From NCBI GenBank assembly GCA_028689195.1, contig JAQTWR010000042.1, positions 1 to 12,405 on the forward strand: a stretch of DNA of 12,405 nt, in the 5' to 3' direction. Each line of letters starts with the position of its first letter. Positions within the stretch are counted from its first letter, which is position 1. The stretch is from Anaerolineales bacterium. Its GTDB lineage: Bacteria > Chloroflexota > Anaerolineae > Anaerolineales > Villigracilaceae. The position numbers were made by a program, and so were the translations under genes. Shown in pieces: positions 5,779 to 12,405 of this stretch. Under the pieces are notes generated by a model that did no database searches, was not told the origin of the DNA, and saw nothing but the letters and a program-made list of their open reading frames with translations.

Positions 5779-7020
5779 TTAATCTGCCACAGTTGCAAGT
5801 TTGGATAAAAGCAAATTACTTAATTGAGACAAATAATGATTCTCCGTGATTATTGCATTTACGTTTTCATTTAACTTGTTCAAGCCCTGAAAGAGATCAT
5901 CCCGACCATCAGGTACTATGATTTTGAATCCAAAGAGATGATCCAATGTGACACTTGCTTGGTTAGCACTTCCTTGAGCACCTGATACTACATAATCAGA
6001 ATAACCCGTTCCTTTTAGACGATAATAGACAAACAATTGCGCAATATTTTTCTTTGCTCGCAACCTAACAGCATTTTGATTTAGTAGGGCATTATTTGCT
6101 AATTGGGGTGTAATGACAACTTTCCCCACTATTGAGGCAGGATTATCTGGCCAGGAGCCCACTGTAGCAATAATGATATCGTTTGTTTGTAACCTGTACT
6201 GACTGTAAAGTTTCGCTTTGTTTTCCGCGATGCGAACGCAGTCATTGATGTCAATTGATTTGTTGGTGAAATTTGAAACTCTAACAATCAAAACGCCTGT
6301 GTCTTGATAATCAGTTGACTTAAACGCACACCCTTTTTTGTATTCGATTAAATTTCCTAAACTTTCCACCTTCCACCCTGCTGGAATTTCACCCAATTCA
6401 CTTTCCACCATCTCCCCGCCAGCGGACTTGTACGGCTCGCCGTTCTTGTTCGGGAATTCAAAATCCACAAACCACTGTTTGTAAATGGCTTGCGCGGTTT
6501 CTTCCAGTTTTTGAATCAATCCGTTGTTCAGGTCAATGCGGTACAGGATGGTGTTGTATTCGGCGACGATTTCCCTTTGCTTGTCGATGTGGGGGATGGG
6601 CAATTCCAAATCGCACATATCTTCCCAACTGAAAATCTCGCGCACACTTCCGTAAGACATATAACGGGCGTAGCGGTCGAACTCAGGGCGTCGAAACCAC
6701 ATCATCAGATATTCAGGTAATAGGCTGTTTTCATCTGTCACTTCAAAAACAGTGTATGCCTGTGAAATCATGCCTTCGTCAACATGGTCAAGCAAGGCAA
6801 CTCCAATTTTGTCACCCCTGCGGGAAGTATCAGGAACGTAGGCAAATTGTCCGCGCTTGATAAGTCTGTATGTCGTGAAATCAGTTCCAATTGTGTTGGC
6901 AATGGATTCAATAAAGACCTTCTGCGTGGAAACGCCGAGAAGGTTTTCTTTTTTATCCGCTGTATTTCTTTCGTCAACTATGCGGATGTATTTGCCTAAC
7001 TTCTCATAATTTGATTTCAT
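5779..7020 (-). CDS. hsdS: Type I restriction-modification specificity subunit HsdS
   Basis: HsdS reads the bipartite DNA target for both methylation and restriction. The 413-aa protein has the standard layout: target recognition domain 1 (about 1-145), a central conserved helical region (146-220) with LEETAQAIYKQWFVDFEFPN and GEIPAGWKVESL, target recognition domain 2 (about 220-370), and a shorter distal helix (370-413). The length is normal. GGAG about 9 nt upstream supports the start. The second recognition domain is clearly AT-richer than the rest (one 60-base line at 5821 is about 27% GC, against about 50% at 6421), which suggests it was exchanged by horizontal transfer and that the specificity is recent. 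The gene follows hsdM after a 66-bp gap containing a perfect palindrome. The target sequence cannot be read from the protein. Confidence 0.95.
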   Translation of the reverse strand: MKSNYEKLGKYIRIVDERNTADKKENLLGVSTQKVFIESIANTIGTDFTTYRLIKRGQFAYVPDTSRRGDKIGVALLDHVDEGMISQAYTVFEVTDENSLLPEYLMMWFRRPEFDRYARYMSYGSVREIFSWEDMCDLELPIPHIDKQREIVAEYNTILYRIDLNNGLIQKLEETAQAIYKQWFVDFEFPNKNGEPYKSAGGEMVESELGEIPAGWKVESLGNLIEYKKGCAFKSTDYQDTGVLIVRVSNFTNKSIDINDCVRIAENKAKLYSQYRLQTNDIIIATVGSWPDNPASIVGKVVITPQLANNALLNQNAVRLRAKKNIAQLFVYYRLKGTGYSDYVVSGAQGSANQASVTLDHLFGFKIIVPDGRDDLFQGLNKLNENVNAIITENHYLSQLSNLLLSKLATVAD

Positions 7021-7042
7021 GCCATTTCTCCGCAGAGGTGAG

Positions 7043-7075
7043 AGGTGACAGTCATCTTAAAGATGACTGTCACCT
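7043..7075. repeat. Perfect hairpin, TGACAGTC palindrome family, copy 4, between hsdM and hsdS
   Basis: Arms 7043-7058 and 7060-7075 are perfectly complementary over 16 bp around one base. It occupies the hsdM-hsdS gap, ending 11 bp from the hsdM stop. Its arm flanks (AGG...ATCTT) differ from copy 3 (AGA...ACCTT) with matching changes on both sides. It could tune relative expression of hsdM and hsdS by stabilising or processing the mRNA. Confidence 0.9.
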
Positions 7076-7086
7076 GTTGCGAGTGA

Positions 7087-8685
7087 CTATAACTTGATCT
7101 CATAACCCAACTCTTTGAAGACTTTCAGCAAATCCTTTTTCGATTGATCTTCGGCTTTGAGCAATTCAGCAAATTCGCCTTGTAAGGCTGCCATCTTCTC
7201 GTCAAAGTCAATATTTTCGTCGCGGTTAATGAACTCAATGTACTTGCTCGGCACAAGCGAAAAATCTTTCTTCTCCACTTCTTCAAAACTGGCGCTGTAA
7301 CAATATTCGGGTGTATTTTGATATTTCTTGGCAAAGTCTGTTGTCTGCCAATGATGGAAAGTCTCGGTCACTTTCTTAATATCTGCTTCTGAAAATTGGG
7401 TGTACTTCTTTTCAAAAGGTTCGCCTTCTTGGCGTAAATCCATAAACAGGATTTCCCTTTGGCGGTCACGATATTTTTTCAGGACGCCGTTTTGCTCCAC
7501 CGTCCGCGCTTTTTTGTTCTTGTTCAAAATCCAGAGCGTTACGCTGATGTCAGTCGTATAAAACAAGTTGCGCGGCAAAACTAAAACTGCTTCAAGCAAG
7601 TTGTTCTCAATCATCTTTCTGCGAATTGCCTTCTCTGTTCCGTCTCCGCTTAATGCCCCATTTGCAAGAATAAAGCCCGCTACGCCGTTCTCCGAAAGTT
7701 TGCTGACGATGTTCAAAATCCAGGCATAGTTGGCATTGCCTGTCGGCGGCACGTCATAGCCCTGCCAACGCGGGTCATCTTTGAGTTCATTTTCCGCCCG
7801 CCATTGTTTTTGGTTGAAAGGCGGGTTCGCCATGATGAAGTCCGCTTTCAGGTCTTTGTGTTGGTCTTTGAAGAACGTGTTTTCAGGCACATCGCCCAAA
7901 TTCGCCGAGATGCCGCGAATGGCAAGGTTCATCTTCGCCAGTTTGTAGGTGGTGGCGGTGTATTCCTGTCCGTAGATCGAAACATCCTTTTTATTGCCGT
8001 GATGGTTCTCGATGAACTTCATGGACTGCACAAACATACCGCCTGAACCACAACACGGGTCATAGATTTTTCCGCTGTACGGCTCGATCATTTCCGCGAT
8101 CAAATTCACAATACTTTTCGGCGTATAAAATTCACCCTTGCCCTTGCCTTCCGCCAGCGCAAACTTGCTCAGGAAGTATTCATACACCCGTCCCACCAGA
8201 TCATGCGCTTTGTCTTGCAGGGTGTCAATGTTGTTGATGGTATCCAGCAGGGAAGCCAGTTTGCTCACGTCCAAGCCAATGCGCGAATAATAGTTATCGG
8301 GCAACGCGCCTTTGAGCGAAGGATTGTTCTTCTCAACGGTGGAAAGCGCGGTGTCAATTTTCAGCGCGATGTCGCTTTGCTTGGCGTTCTTCATCAATGT
8401 AGCCCAGCGCGATTCTTCGGGCAGGTAAAAGACATTCTTCATGGTGTAGAAGGCGACGTTATCCGCGTGCTTGGCGTGTCCCTCGGCGATGATTTCCGCC
8501 CTGCGTTCTTCGTACTTGTCACTGGCAAATTTCAGGAAGATCAAACCGAGAACAACGTGCTTGTATTCGGACGGTTCGACCGATCCGCGCAGTTTGTTGG
8601 CAGAGTCCCAGAGAGTCTCTTCGATGGATTTATTATTCTTCGGTTCTTTGGGCGGCTTCGCTGCTTTAATCTTCTTGTCTGCCAT
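7087..8685 (-). CDS. hsdM: Type I restriction-modification N6-adenine methyltransferase HsdM
   Basis: HsdM transfers a methyl group from S-adenosylmethionine to adenine within the site chosen by HsdS. The 532-aa protein shows the N-terminal helical domain (about 20-165, starting SIEETLWDSANKLRGSVEPS), the GEFYTP entry motif (184-189), motif I DPCCGSGG (209-216) for S-adenosylmethionine binding, and catalytic motif IV NPPF (287-290) in IMANPPFNQKQW. The C-terminus is the usual helical part that contacts HsdS. The length is typical. GGAGA about 9 nt upstream of the ATG supports the start. It is the first gene of the operon; upstream, 8686-9032 separates it from the divergent transporter gene. 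No frameshift or missing motif is seen. Confidence 0.97.
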   Translation of the reverse strand: MADKKIKAAKPPKEPKNNKSIEETLWDSANKLRGSVEPSEYKHVVLGLIFLKFASDKYEERRAEIIAEGHAKHADNVAFYTMKNVFYLPEESRWATLMKNAKQSDIALKIDTALSTVEKNNPSLKGALPDNYYSRIGLDVSKLASLLDTINNIDTLQDKAHDLVGRVYEYFLSKFALAEGKGKGEFYTPKSIVNLIAEMIEPYSGKIYDPCCGSGGMFVQSMKFIENHHGNKKDVSIYGQEYTATTYKLAKMNLAIRGISANLGDVPENTFFKDQHKDLKADFIMANPPFNQKQWRAENELKDDPRWQGYDVPPTGNANYAWILNIVSKLSENGVAGFILANGALSGDGTEKAIRRKMIENNLLEAVLVLPRNLFYTTDISVTLWILNKNKKARTVEQNGVLKKYRDRQREILFMDLRQEGEPFEKKYTQFSEADIKKVTETFHHWQTTDFAKKYQNTPEYCYSASFEEVEKKDFSLVPSKYIEFINRDENIDFDEKMAALQGEFAELLKAEDQSKKDLLKVFKELGYEIKL

Positions 8686-8828
8686 TTGAAAAATCTCCGT
8701 CTTGCGCGGTTAGGATGCAGGAACTATTTCTTCATCGGGTGGTTCTCTTTTCTTGCAGGGCTATCCCCCGTCAATTTCCGCAAGGATAAAGTAAAAACTT
8801 CAAATCTGCAAGACCTATGCGCCCCAGA

Positions 8829-8939
8829 GAGTGTCTAACTTTGTGGGCTAAACACAAAGTCACGAAGACTCGAAGACGCAAAGAAACCTTTGAGGCTTGG
8901 CGCCTTTGCGTTAAAGAAAACCCATCCTTTTAGACACTC
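8829..8939. repeat. 111-bp element with 10-bp inverted ends
   Basis: GAGTGTCTAA (8829-8838) is the exact reverse complement of TTAGACACTC (8930-8939). Inside, ACGCAAAG (8876-8883) pairs with CTTTGCGT (8904-8911), and the left half is built of CACAAAGTCACGAAG-type sequence. It has no coding content. It resembles a small non-autonomous palindromic element. Confidence 0.55.
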
Positions 8940-8950
8940 CTGCGCCCTAT

Positions 8951-8979
8951 TGGACAAGCGCATAAATCACAGGTAAGAT
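8951..8979 (+). promoter_or_regulatory. Candidate sigma-70 promoter for the EamA transporter
   Basis: TGGACA (8951-8956, 5 of 6 to TTGACA), a 17-nt spacer, then TAAGAT (8974-8979, 4 of 6 to TATAAT). The predicted start near 8986 leaves a leader of about 45 nt before the ATG at 9033. Motif match only. Confidence 0.4.
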
Positions 8980-9032
8980 ATCCGCTATGTGCCGCCTTAA
9001 ACTTTCGCCCTTCCACCTTTGATCCGCTCCCC

Positions 9033-9920
9033 ATGCGCCTAAAAGCCGACTTAACGCTCTTAATCGTTTCCATCATCTGGGGTTCCGCCTTTGTCGCGCA
9101 GCGCGTCGCGGGGCAGATGGGCAGCGTCTACTACTTCAACGCCGCGCGCTACCTCCTCGCCGCGCTGGTCGTGTTGCCCTTTGTAGGATGGGCTTCCCGC
9201 CCGCGCCTTCCCCGCGCTCAATTCAAGTGGATGTTTATCGCGGGTTTCTTCCTTTTTGCGGGCAGCGCCTTACAGCAGGCGGGCATGGTCTACACAACCG
9301 CCGGCAATGCGGGATTTATCACCGCGTTGTATGTCGTTTTTGTTCCCATTGCCTTATTTTTCCTCTGGCGCGAGAAACCGCACTGGATGGCGGTCGCCGC
9401 CGTCGGCTTGGCTGGCGTGGGCGCGTTCCTTCTGTCCACTGGCGGAAAGTTCGAAGTCAGGGCGGGCGACCTGCTGGAATTTATCGGCGCGCTGTTTTGG
9501 ACCTTTCACGTCATCATCCTTGGCAAATTTGCCTCCAAATTCGAGGCGATGTCGTTCTCGGTGGGGCAGCTCGTCGTCTGCGGCGTTTTGAATTTGGGCG
9601 TGGGCGTAGCCGCCGAACCGTTGATGAAACTCGACGCTTCGTTGTTGTTCGCAATCGCGTACACCGCGTTCTTTTCTCTGGGATTATGTTACACGCTTCA
9701 AGTTTGGGCGCAGCGTCATTCGCCTCCCGCCGACGCGGCGCTGATCTTGAGTCTCGAATCGGTGTTTGCGGTTTTAGCGGGCTGGCTCTTGCTCGACGAA
9801 AAACTCGCCGCGATTCAAGTTTTTGGGTGCGTTCTGATCTTCGCCGCCGTTGTCCTCTCGCAATTCAAAGAATGGACGTCGGGTAAAATTGACCACGATC
9901 ATCTTGTAGAAGGTAGGTAA
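9033..9920 (+). CDS. EamA/DMT-family membrane transporter
   Basis: This is a predicted drug/metabolite transporter of the inner membrane. The 295-aa protein has about ten hydrophobic segments (roughly 7-25, 36-54, 66-84, 92-112, 118-136, 148-166, 176-194, 203-222, 235-255, 261-278), the usual two five-helix EamA repeats. Family hallmarks are WGSAFVAQ in helix 1, the TAGNAGFITALYVVFVPI stretch (89-106), and the SLESVFAVLAGWLLLDEKL block (240-258). The substrate cannot be deduced; relatives export amino acids, nucleotides or metabolites. The tail after residue 280 is short and polar. No strong ribosome binding site precedes the ATG, but the start fits the first transmembrane helix. The gene is followed by an AT-rich repeat and then the acetyltransferase. 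Confidence 0.92.
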   Translation: MRLKADLTLLIVSIIWGSAFVAQRVAGQMGSVYYFNAARYLLAALVVLPFVGWASRPRLPRAQFKWMFIAGFFLFAGSALQQAGMVYTTAGNAGFITALYVVFVPIALFFLWREKPHWMAVAAVGLAGVGAFLLSTGGKFEVRAGDLLEFIGALFWTFHVIILGKFASKFEAMSFSVGQLVVCGVLNLGVGVAAEPLMKLDASLLFAIAYTAFFSLGLCYTLQVWAQRHSPPADAALILSLESVFAVLAGWLLLDEKLAAIQVFGCVLIFAAVVLSQFKEWTSGKIDHDHLVEGR

Positions 9921-9923
9921 TTA

Positions 9924-9989
9924 GGTAATTGGATGATTAGCAGCGACGCTCCAATTACCAATTCCAAATTACCTAATGCCCAATTACCT
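9924..9989. repeat. AATTACC repeat patch between transporter and acetyltransferase genes
   Basis: GGTAATTGGA (9924-9933) and TCCAATTACC (9950-9959) are perfect 10-bp inverted arms with a 16-nt loop, and AATTACC recurs at 9967-9973 and 9982-9988. A related CTAATTACCTAATT run occurs at 11833-11846, again just before a start codon. Confidence 0.75.
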
Positions 9990-10592
9990 ATGGATTTAGA
10001 CCTCTCTTTCCATCCGCTTACGCAAAAACTCTGGCGCGACTTTGAGACGCTGTTCGGCAATTACGGCGCGTGCGGCGGGTGTTGGTGCATGTATTGGAAG
10101 TTGCGCGGCAAAGCCTTTGAAGAAGCGGCTGGCGACGAAGCGCGTCAAATGCAAAAATCAATCGTAGATTCAAAAACCGTTCCCGGCTTGCTCGCTTATT
10201 CCGAAGGCTATCCCGTTGGTTGGATTGCCGTCGAGCCTCGCAGCGCGTACCCTAAATTGGAACACTCGCGCGTGTTGAAATCGGCGGACGATCAAGACGT
10301 TTGGTCAATCACCTGCTTCTTTGTCGAGAAGAAACATCGGCGCAAGGGAATCGCCGTCGAGTTGATTAAAGCCGCGACCGGGTATGTTAAATCGCGCGGC
10401 GGGAAAATCATCGAGGGGTATCCCATAGACGCGCCGCAGAATCAGCCTGATCCCTTTGTGTATACTGGCACGGCGTCCGCGTTCAGGCAGGCGGGCTTCA
10501 TTGAAGTCATCCGCCGCTCGCCCACGCGTCCCATTTTTAGATATGTAATTGAACCCTCTCCCGCTGGGAGAGGGCAGGGTGAGGGCGAGTGA
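9990..10592 (+). CDS. GNAT-family N-acetyltransferase
   Basis: This is a predicted acetyl-CoA-dependent acetyltransferase. Motif A is visible as ITCFFVEKKHRRKGIAVELI, with the pyrophosphate-binding RRKGIA loop. The N-terminal part has a Cys-rich block, GACGGCWCMYWKLRG, typical of one uncharacterised GNAT subgroup. The acceptor is unknown. I prefer the ATG at 9990 (200 aa, MDLDLSFHPLTQKL) over the one at 9933, because the 19 extra residues come from the AATTACC repeat patch. Neither start has a strong ribosome binding site. The last residues (SPAGRGQGEGE) are encoded by a common CCCTCTCCC/GGGAGAGGG repeat, so the original C-terminus was probably near FRYVIEP. The stop overlaps the GTG start of the next gene. 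Confidence 0.88.
   Translation: MDLDLSFHPLTQKLWRDFETLFGNYGACGGCWCMYWKLRGKAFEEAAGDEARQMQKSIVDSKTVPGLLAYSEGYPVGWIAVEPRSAYPKLEHSRVLKSADDQDVWSITCFFVEKKHRRKGIAVELIKAATGYVKSRGGKIIEGYPIDAPQNQPDPFVYTGTASAFRQAGFIEVIRRSPTRPIFRYVIEPSPAGRGQGEGE
10554..10592. repeat. CCCTCTCCC palindromic repeat at the GNAT/GT87 junction
   Basis: Arms CCCTCTCCC (10554-10562) and GGGAGAGGG (10566-10574) are perfect over 9 bp with a 3-nt loop, followed by CAGGGTGAGGGCGAG. This is a widespread bacterial repeat type. Here it supplies the last GNAT codons and the GAGGG-like upstream sequence of the next gene. Confidence 0.8.
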
Positions 10593-11836
10593 CCTTTCAT
10601 CCTCCTTCAAAATCATTAACGCCGCGCGATTATGTATTCATCGCGTTTGTTGTGATTTTGTTTGCGCTTATCTCCGCCGCGTTGATTGCCGTGAATTTCA
10701 AACTCAAAGGCGGCGGAGAGTTTTATATGAACTGGGCTGCCAGTCGCGGATTTATCTTCGAGAAGATTGACCCCTACGGCGCGGAAGTTCCCGCGCGCGT
10801 TCAACAGTTGGTTTATGGTCACGCCGTCAAAATGGGCGAAGAGCCGTATATTTTGGATGCGCCCTTTCATTTCCTTGTGTTTTATTTTACCTGCGCGCTT
10901 TTCTCCGACCCATTAACCGCGCGCGCAATTTATACATGGCTCTTGCAGTTGACTTTGATTCCGCTGGCGTTGCTCAGCCTGCGCCTGACCGATTGGGAAG
11001 TCCCTTTGACGTTTGGCGCGCTTTTTGCCGCGTTGGGCGTTTTCAATTTTTATTCTATTCAGGCGCTTTACGAAGCCAGCCCCGTTTTGATTCTTGGATT
11101 GTTGTACGCGGGAATTCTCTTTGCCCTGCGCGCTGAAATGGACGAACTCGCGGGTGCGTTGATGGCGGCTTCGCTCTATTATTGGGAAGTCGGCGCGCCC
11201 TTTCTTTTGCTGGTCTTCTTTAGAGTCTATTACCAAAAAAGAACCCGCGTCCTCAACGGATTTTTGATGCTGCTCCTCGTTTCGCTGGCTGCCTCTTTTC
11301 TTTTGTACGCCAATTGGATCGTTCCCTTCTTGCGCGCCGCGCTTGTCAATCTCCGCGCCGACTTTGGTTACAACATCCGCGTTATCCTCAAAGATATGTT
11401 CCCCGCGCAAGGCGTCTGGCTCGCGTTGGGGATGATCGTCGTTCTCGTTGTCGCGCTCGCGTATGAATGGAGCGTTGCGCGCAGATCCGATTTCCGCCGT
11501 TTTTATTGGGCGTCCTGTCTTTCGATTGCCGCCGCGCCCTTGCTTGGCTTGCGTACTGAAATGGAAAATCTCGCGGTCTTGATCATTCCGCTTGCGTTGA
11601 TCTTCGCCATCGTCCACGACCGTTGGAGCAAGGTCGCGGATTTCCTGACCCTATTATTGGCTCTCTTCGTATTTTTGATCCCTTGGGCGCTTTCCCTGCT
11701 GCCTTTCAAATTTGCGCGCGATATTATCTTTCTCTTCCTTCCATTATTTACCATCATCGGCTTATACTGGATTCGCTGGTGGGCAATCCGTCCGCCGCGC
11801 ATCTGGACCGACCTCGCGCCGCGCCCCAATTCCTAA
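10589..11836 (+). CDS. Multi-pass membrane protein, GT87-like glycosyltransferase
   Basis: This is a predicted integral-membrane GT-C glycosyltransferase resembling family 87 (DUF2029), which uses polyprenyl-phosphate sugars outside the membrane. The 415-aa protein has a cytoplasmic N-terminus, a first helix at about 14-36, then an external loop with the acidic EKIDPYGAEVPARVQQLVYG segment (58-77) and a second hydrophobic block with PF (91-110). About ten further helices follow to 397. The Asp in DPYG (D61) is a candidate catalytic residue by analogy. Translation begins at GTG (10589), overlapping the GNAT stop as GTGA; the first in-frame ATG (10727) would delete helix 1. The acceptor and sugar are unknown. 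It is followed after 14 bp by another GT-C-like gene, so the pair may act in one glycoconjugate pathway. Confidence 0.65.
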   Translation: MTFHPPSKSLTPRDYVFIAFVVILFALISAALIAVNFKLKGGGEFYMNWAASRGFIFEKIDPYGAEVPARVQQLVYGHAVKMGEEPYILDAPFHFLVFYFTCALFSDPLTARAIYTWLLQLTLIPLALLSLRLTDWEVPLTFGALFAALGVFNFYSIQALYEASPVLILGLLYAGILFALRAEMDELAGALMAASLYYWEVGAPFLLLVFFRVYYQKRTRVLNGFLMLLLVSLAASFLLYANWIVPFLRAALVNLRADFGYNIRVILKDMFPAQGVWLALGMIVVLVVALAYEWSVARRSDFRRFYWASCLSIAAAPLLGLRTEMENLAVLIIPLALIFAIVHDRWSKVADFLTLLLALFVFLIPWALSLLPFKFARDIIFLFLPLFTIIGLYWIRWWAIRPPRIWTDLAPRPNS

Positions 11837-11850
11837 TTACCTAATTCGCC

Positions 11851-12405
11851 ATGTCCAATCGCTCCTATCTTTTTCTTTTTCTACTCGGATTAGCCATTCC
11901 CATCTTCATCGCGCAATATCAACCCGCCCCGGGCTATCTCGATTCTGATTATTATTTCGCGGGCGGGATTCAACTTGTTACGGGCAAAGGCTTCACCGAA
12001 CCATACCTGTGGAATTATTTGGACGGCGTCGCTTCGCTGCCGCATCCGTCGCATAGTTATTGGATGCCGCTCGCGTCCATCCTCGCCGCACTGGGGATGT
12101 GGCTCACGGGGCAAACGACTTACGCCTCCGCGAGAATTTTCTTCTTCATCGTCGCCGCGCTCGTCCCGCCGTTGACCGCCGCGCTGGCTTATTCATTTTC
12201 AAAGCGGCGCGAGATCGCGCTCGCGTCGGGAATCCTCGCGGTGTTCTGCGTTTATAACGCGCCTTTCCTTGGCGTGACCGATAACTTCGGCATTTTCATG
12301 CTGCTCGGCGTTTTATATTTTCTCGTGGCGACGCAAATCCTCAAAGACCCAACCCGCGCGCGGAACTGGTTTCTGCTTGGCGGTATCGCCGCCTTTCTAA
12401 ATCTC
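11851..12405 (+). CDS. GT-C/ArnT-PMT-like membrane protein, 5' part only
   Basis: The frame opens with ATG (11851) and stays open for 185 codons to the window edge, so the C-terminus is missing. An N-terminal hydrophobic helix (residues about 5-22) is followed by GYLDSDYYFAGGIQLVTGKG (30-49), an acidic first loop as in dolichyl- or undecaprenyl-phosphate-sugar-dependent GT-C enzymes, where the Asp pair is catalytic (here D33 and D35). The LPHPSHSYWMPLASILAA segment (70-87) and further hydrophobic helices fit the same fold. The preceding gene is only 14 bp away, so the two are probably co-transcribed. There is no clear ribosome binding site; AATTACC-type repeat sequence lies directly upstream. 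The family assignment is by general layout, without a full-length view. Confidence 0.7.
   Translation, partial: MSNRSYLFLFLLGLAIPIFIAQYQPAPGYLDSDYYFAGGIQLVTGKGFTEPYLWNYLDGVASLPHPSHSYWMPLASILAALGMWLTGQTTYASARIFFFIVAALVPPLTAALAYSFSKRREIALASGILAVFCVYNAPFLGVTDNFGIFMLLGVLYFLVATQILKDPTRARNWFLLGGIAAFLNL

Larger units (their letters stand above)
8686..9032. other. Intergenic region between divergent hsdM and transporter genes
   Basis: No gene is supported in this 347-bp stretch. It should contain the hsdM promoter (minus) and the transporter promoter (plus). For hsdM I see only weak candidates near 8784-8811 (TTGCAG, with TTATCC about 16 nt on). A repeat-like block with inverted ends occupies 8829-8939, and a better plus-strand promoter candidate lies at 8951-8979. 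Confidence 0.6.

Noticed and set aside
8203..8838. Plus-strand 211-codon frame opposite hsdM
   Set aside because: It is antisense to strongly conserved HsdM sequence and has no recognisable domain.
8987..9022. An 11-codon upstream open frame before the transporter
   Set aside because: It is too short, has no ribosome binding site, and lies at the predicted transcription start; nothing supports translation.
10913..11617. Minus-strand 234-codon frame opposite the GT87-like gene
   Set aside because: It has a very polar composition, as expected from the complement of a hydrophobic membrane gene, and no ribosome binding site or domain is visible.

Overview
The window most likely comes from a bacterial chromosome of the Chloroflexota, class Anaerolineae. 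This rests on the protein styles (GT-C membrane glycosyltransferases, and the 83-aa/nucleotidyltransferase pair), a moderately high GC content, and very dense palindromic repeats. It is an inference from recognition; no marker gene such as rRNA is present.

Layout. Positions 1-133 hold a short palindrome and no gene. A small minus-strand gene of unknown function (134-484) follows, with a clear ribosome binding site and a candidate promoter. Positions 485-782 are a repeat patch: four 21-bp tandem units and two perfect hairpins. From 8685 down to 783 the minus strand carries a complete Type I restriction-modification operon in the order hsdM, hsdS, hsdR. HsdM and HsdS form the sequence-specific adenine methyltransferase; adding HsdR gives the ATP-dependent translocating nuclease.

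The operon is heavily remodelled between hsdS and hsdR. That gap holds, in transcription order: a 43-bp copy of the hsdR start; an IS200/IS605-like (REP-associated) Y1 transposase with a structured ~97-nt repeat on each side; a second hsdR start (about 110 bp, 95% identical to the real one, ending after 40 codons); an 83-aa protein plus a nucleotidyltransferase-fold protein of a pair familiar from many environmental bacteria; and finally the intact hsdR, whose ATG overlaps the nucleotidyltransferase stop by 4 bp. HsdR also carries an in-frame palindromic insertion encoding about 30 residues just before its nuclease motif.

After a repeat-bearing gap (8686-9032) the plus strand carries an EamA-type drug/metabolite transporter, a GNAT acetyltransferase, a GT87-like multi-pass membrane protein, and the start of a second GT-C-like membrane protein that runs off the end. 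The last two are probable lipid-linked-sugar glycosyltransferases.

The strongest signals beyond plain annotation are these. Three hsdR 5' ends sit in tandem. A palindrome is coding inside hsdR. A family of perfect palindromes with a TGACAGTC core appears at the hsdM/hsdS and hsdS/hsdR junctions and just after hsdR, with arm changes compensated on both sides. The transposase-flanking repeats also show a compensatory change. I see no clearly new defence system, but a nucleotidyltransferase pair has been captured inside an otherwise ordinary Type I operon.
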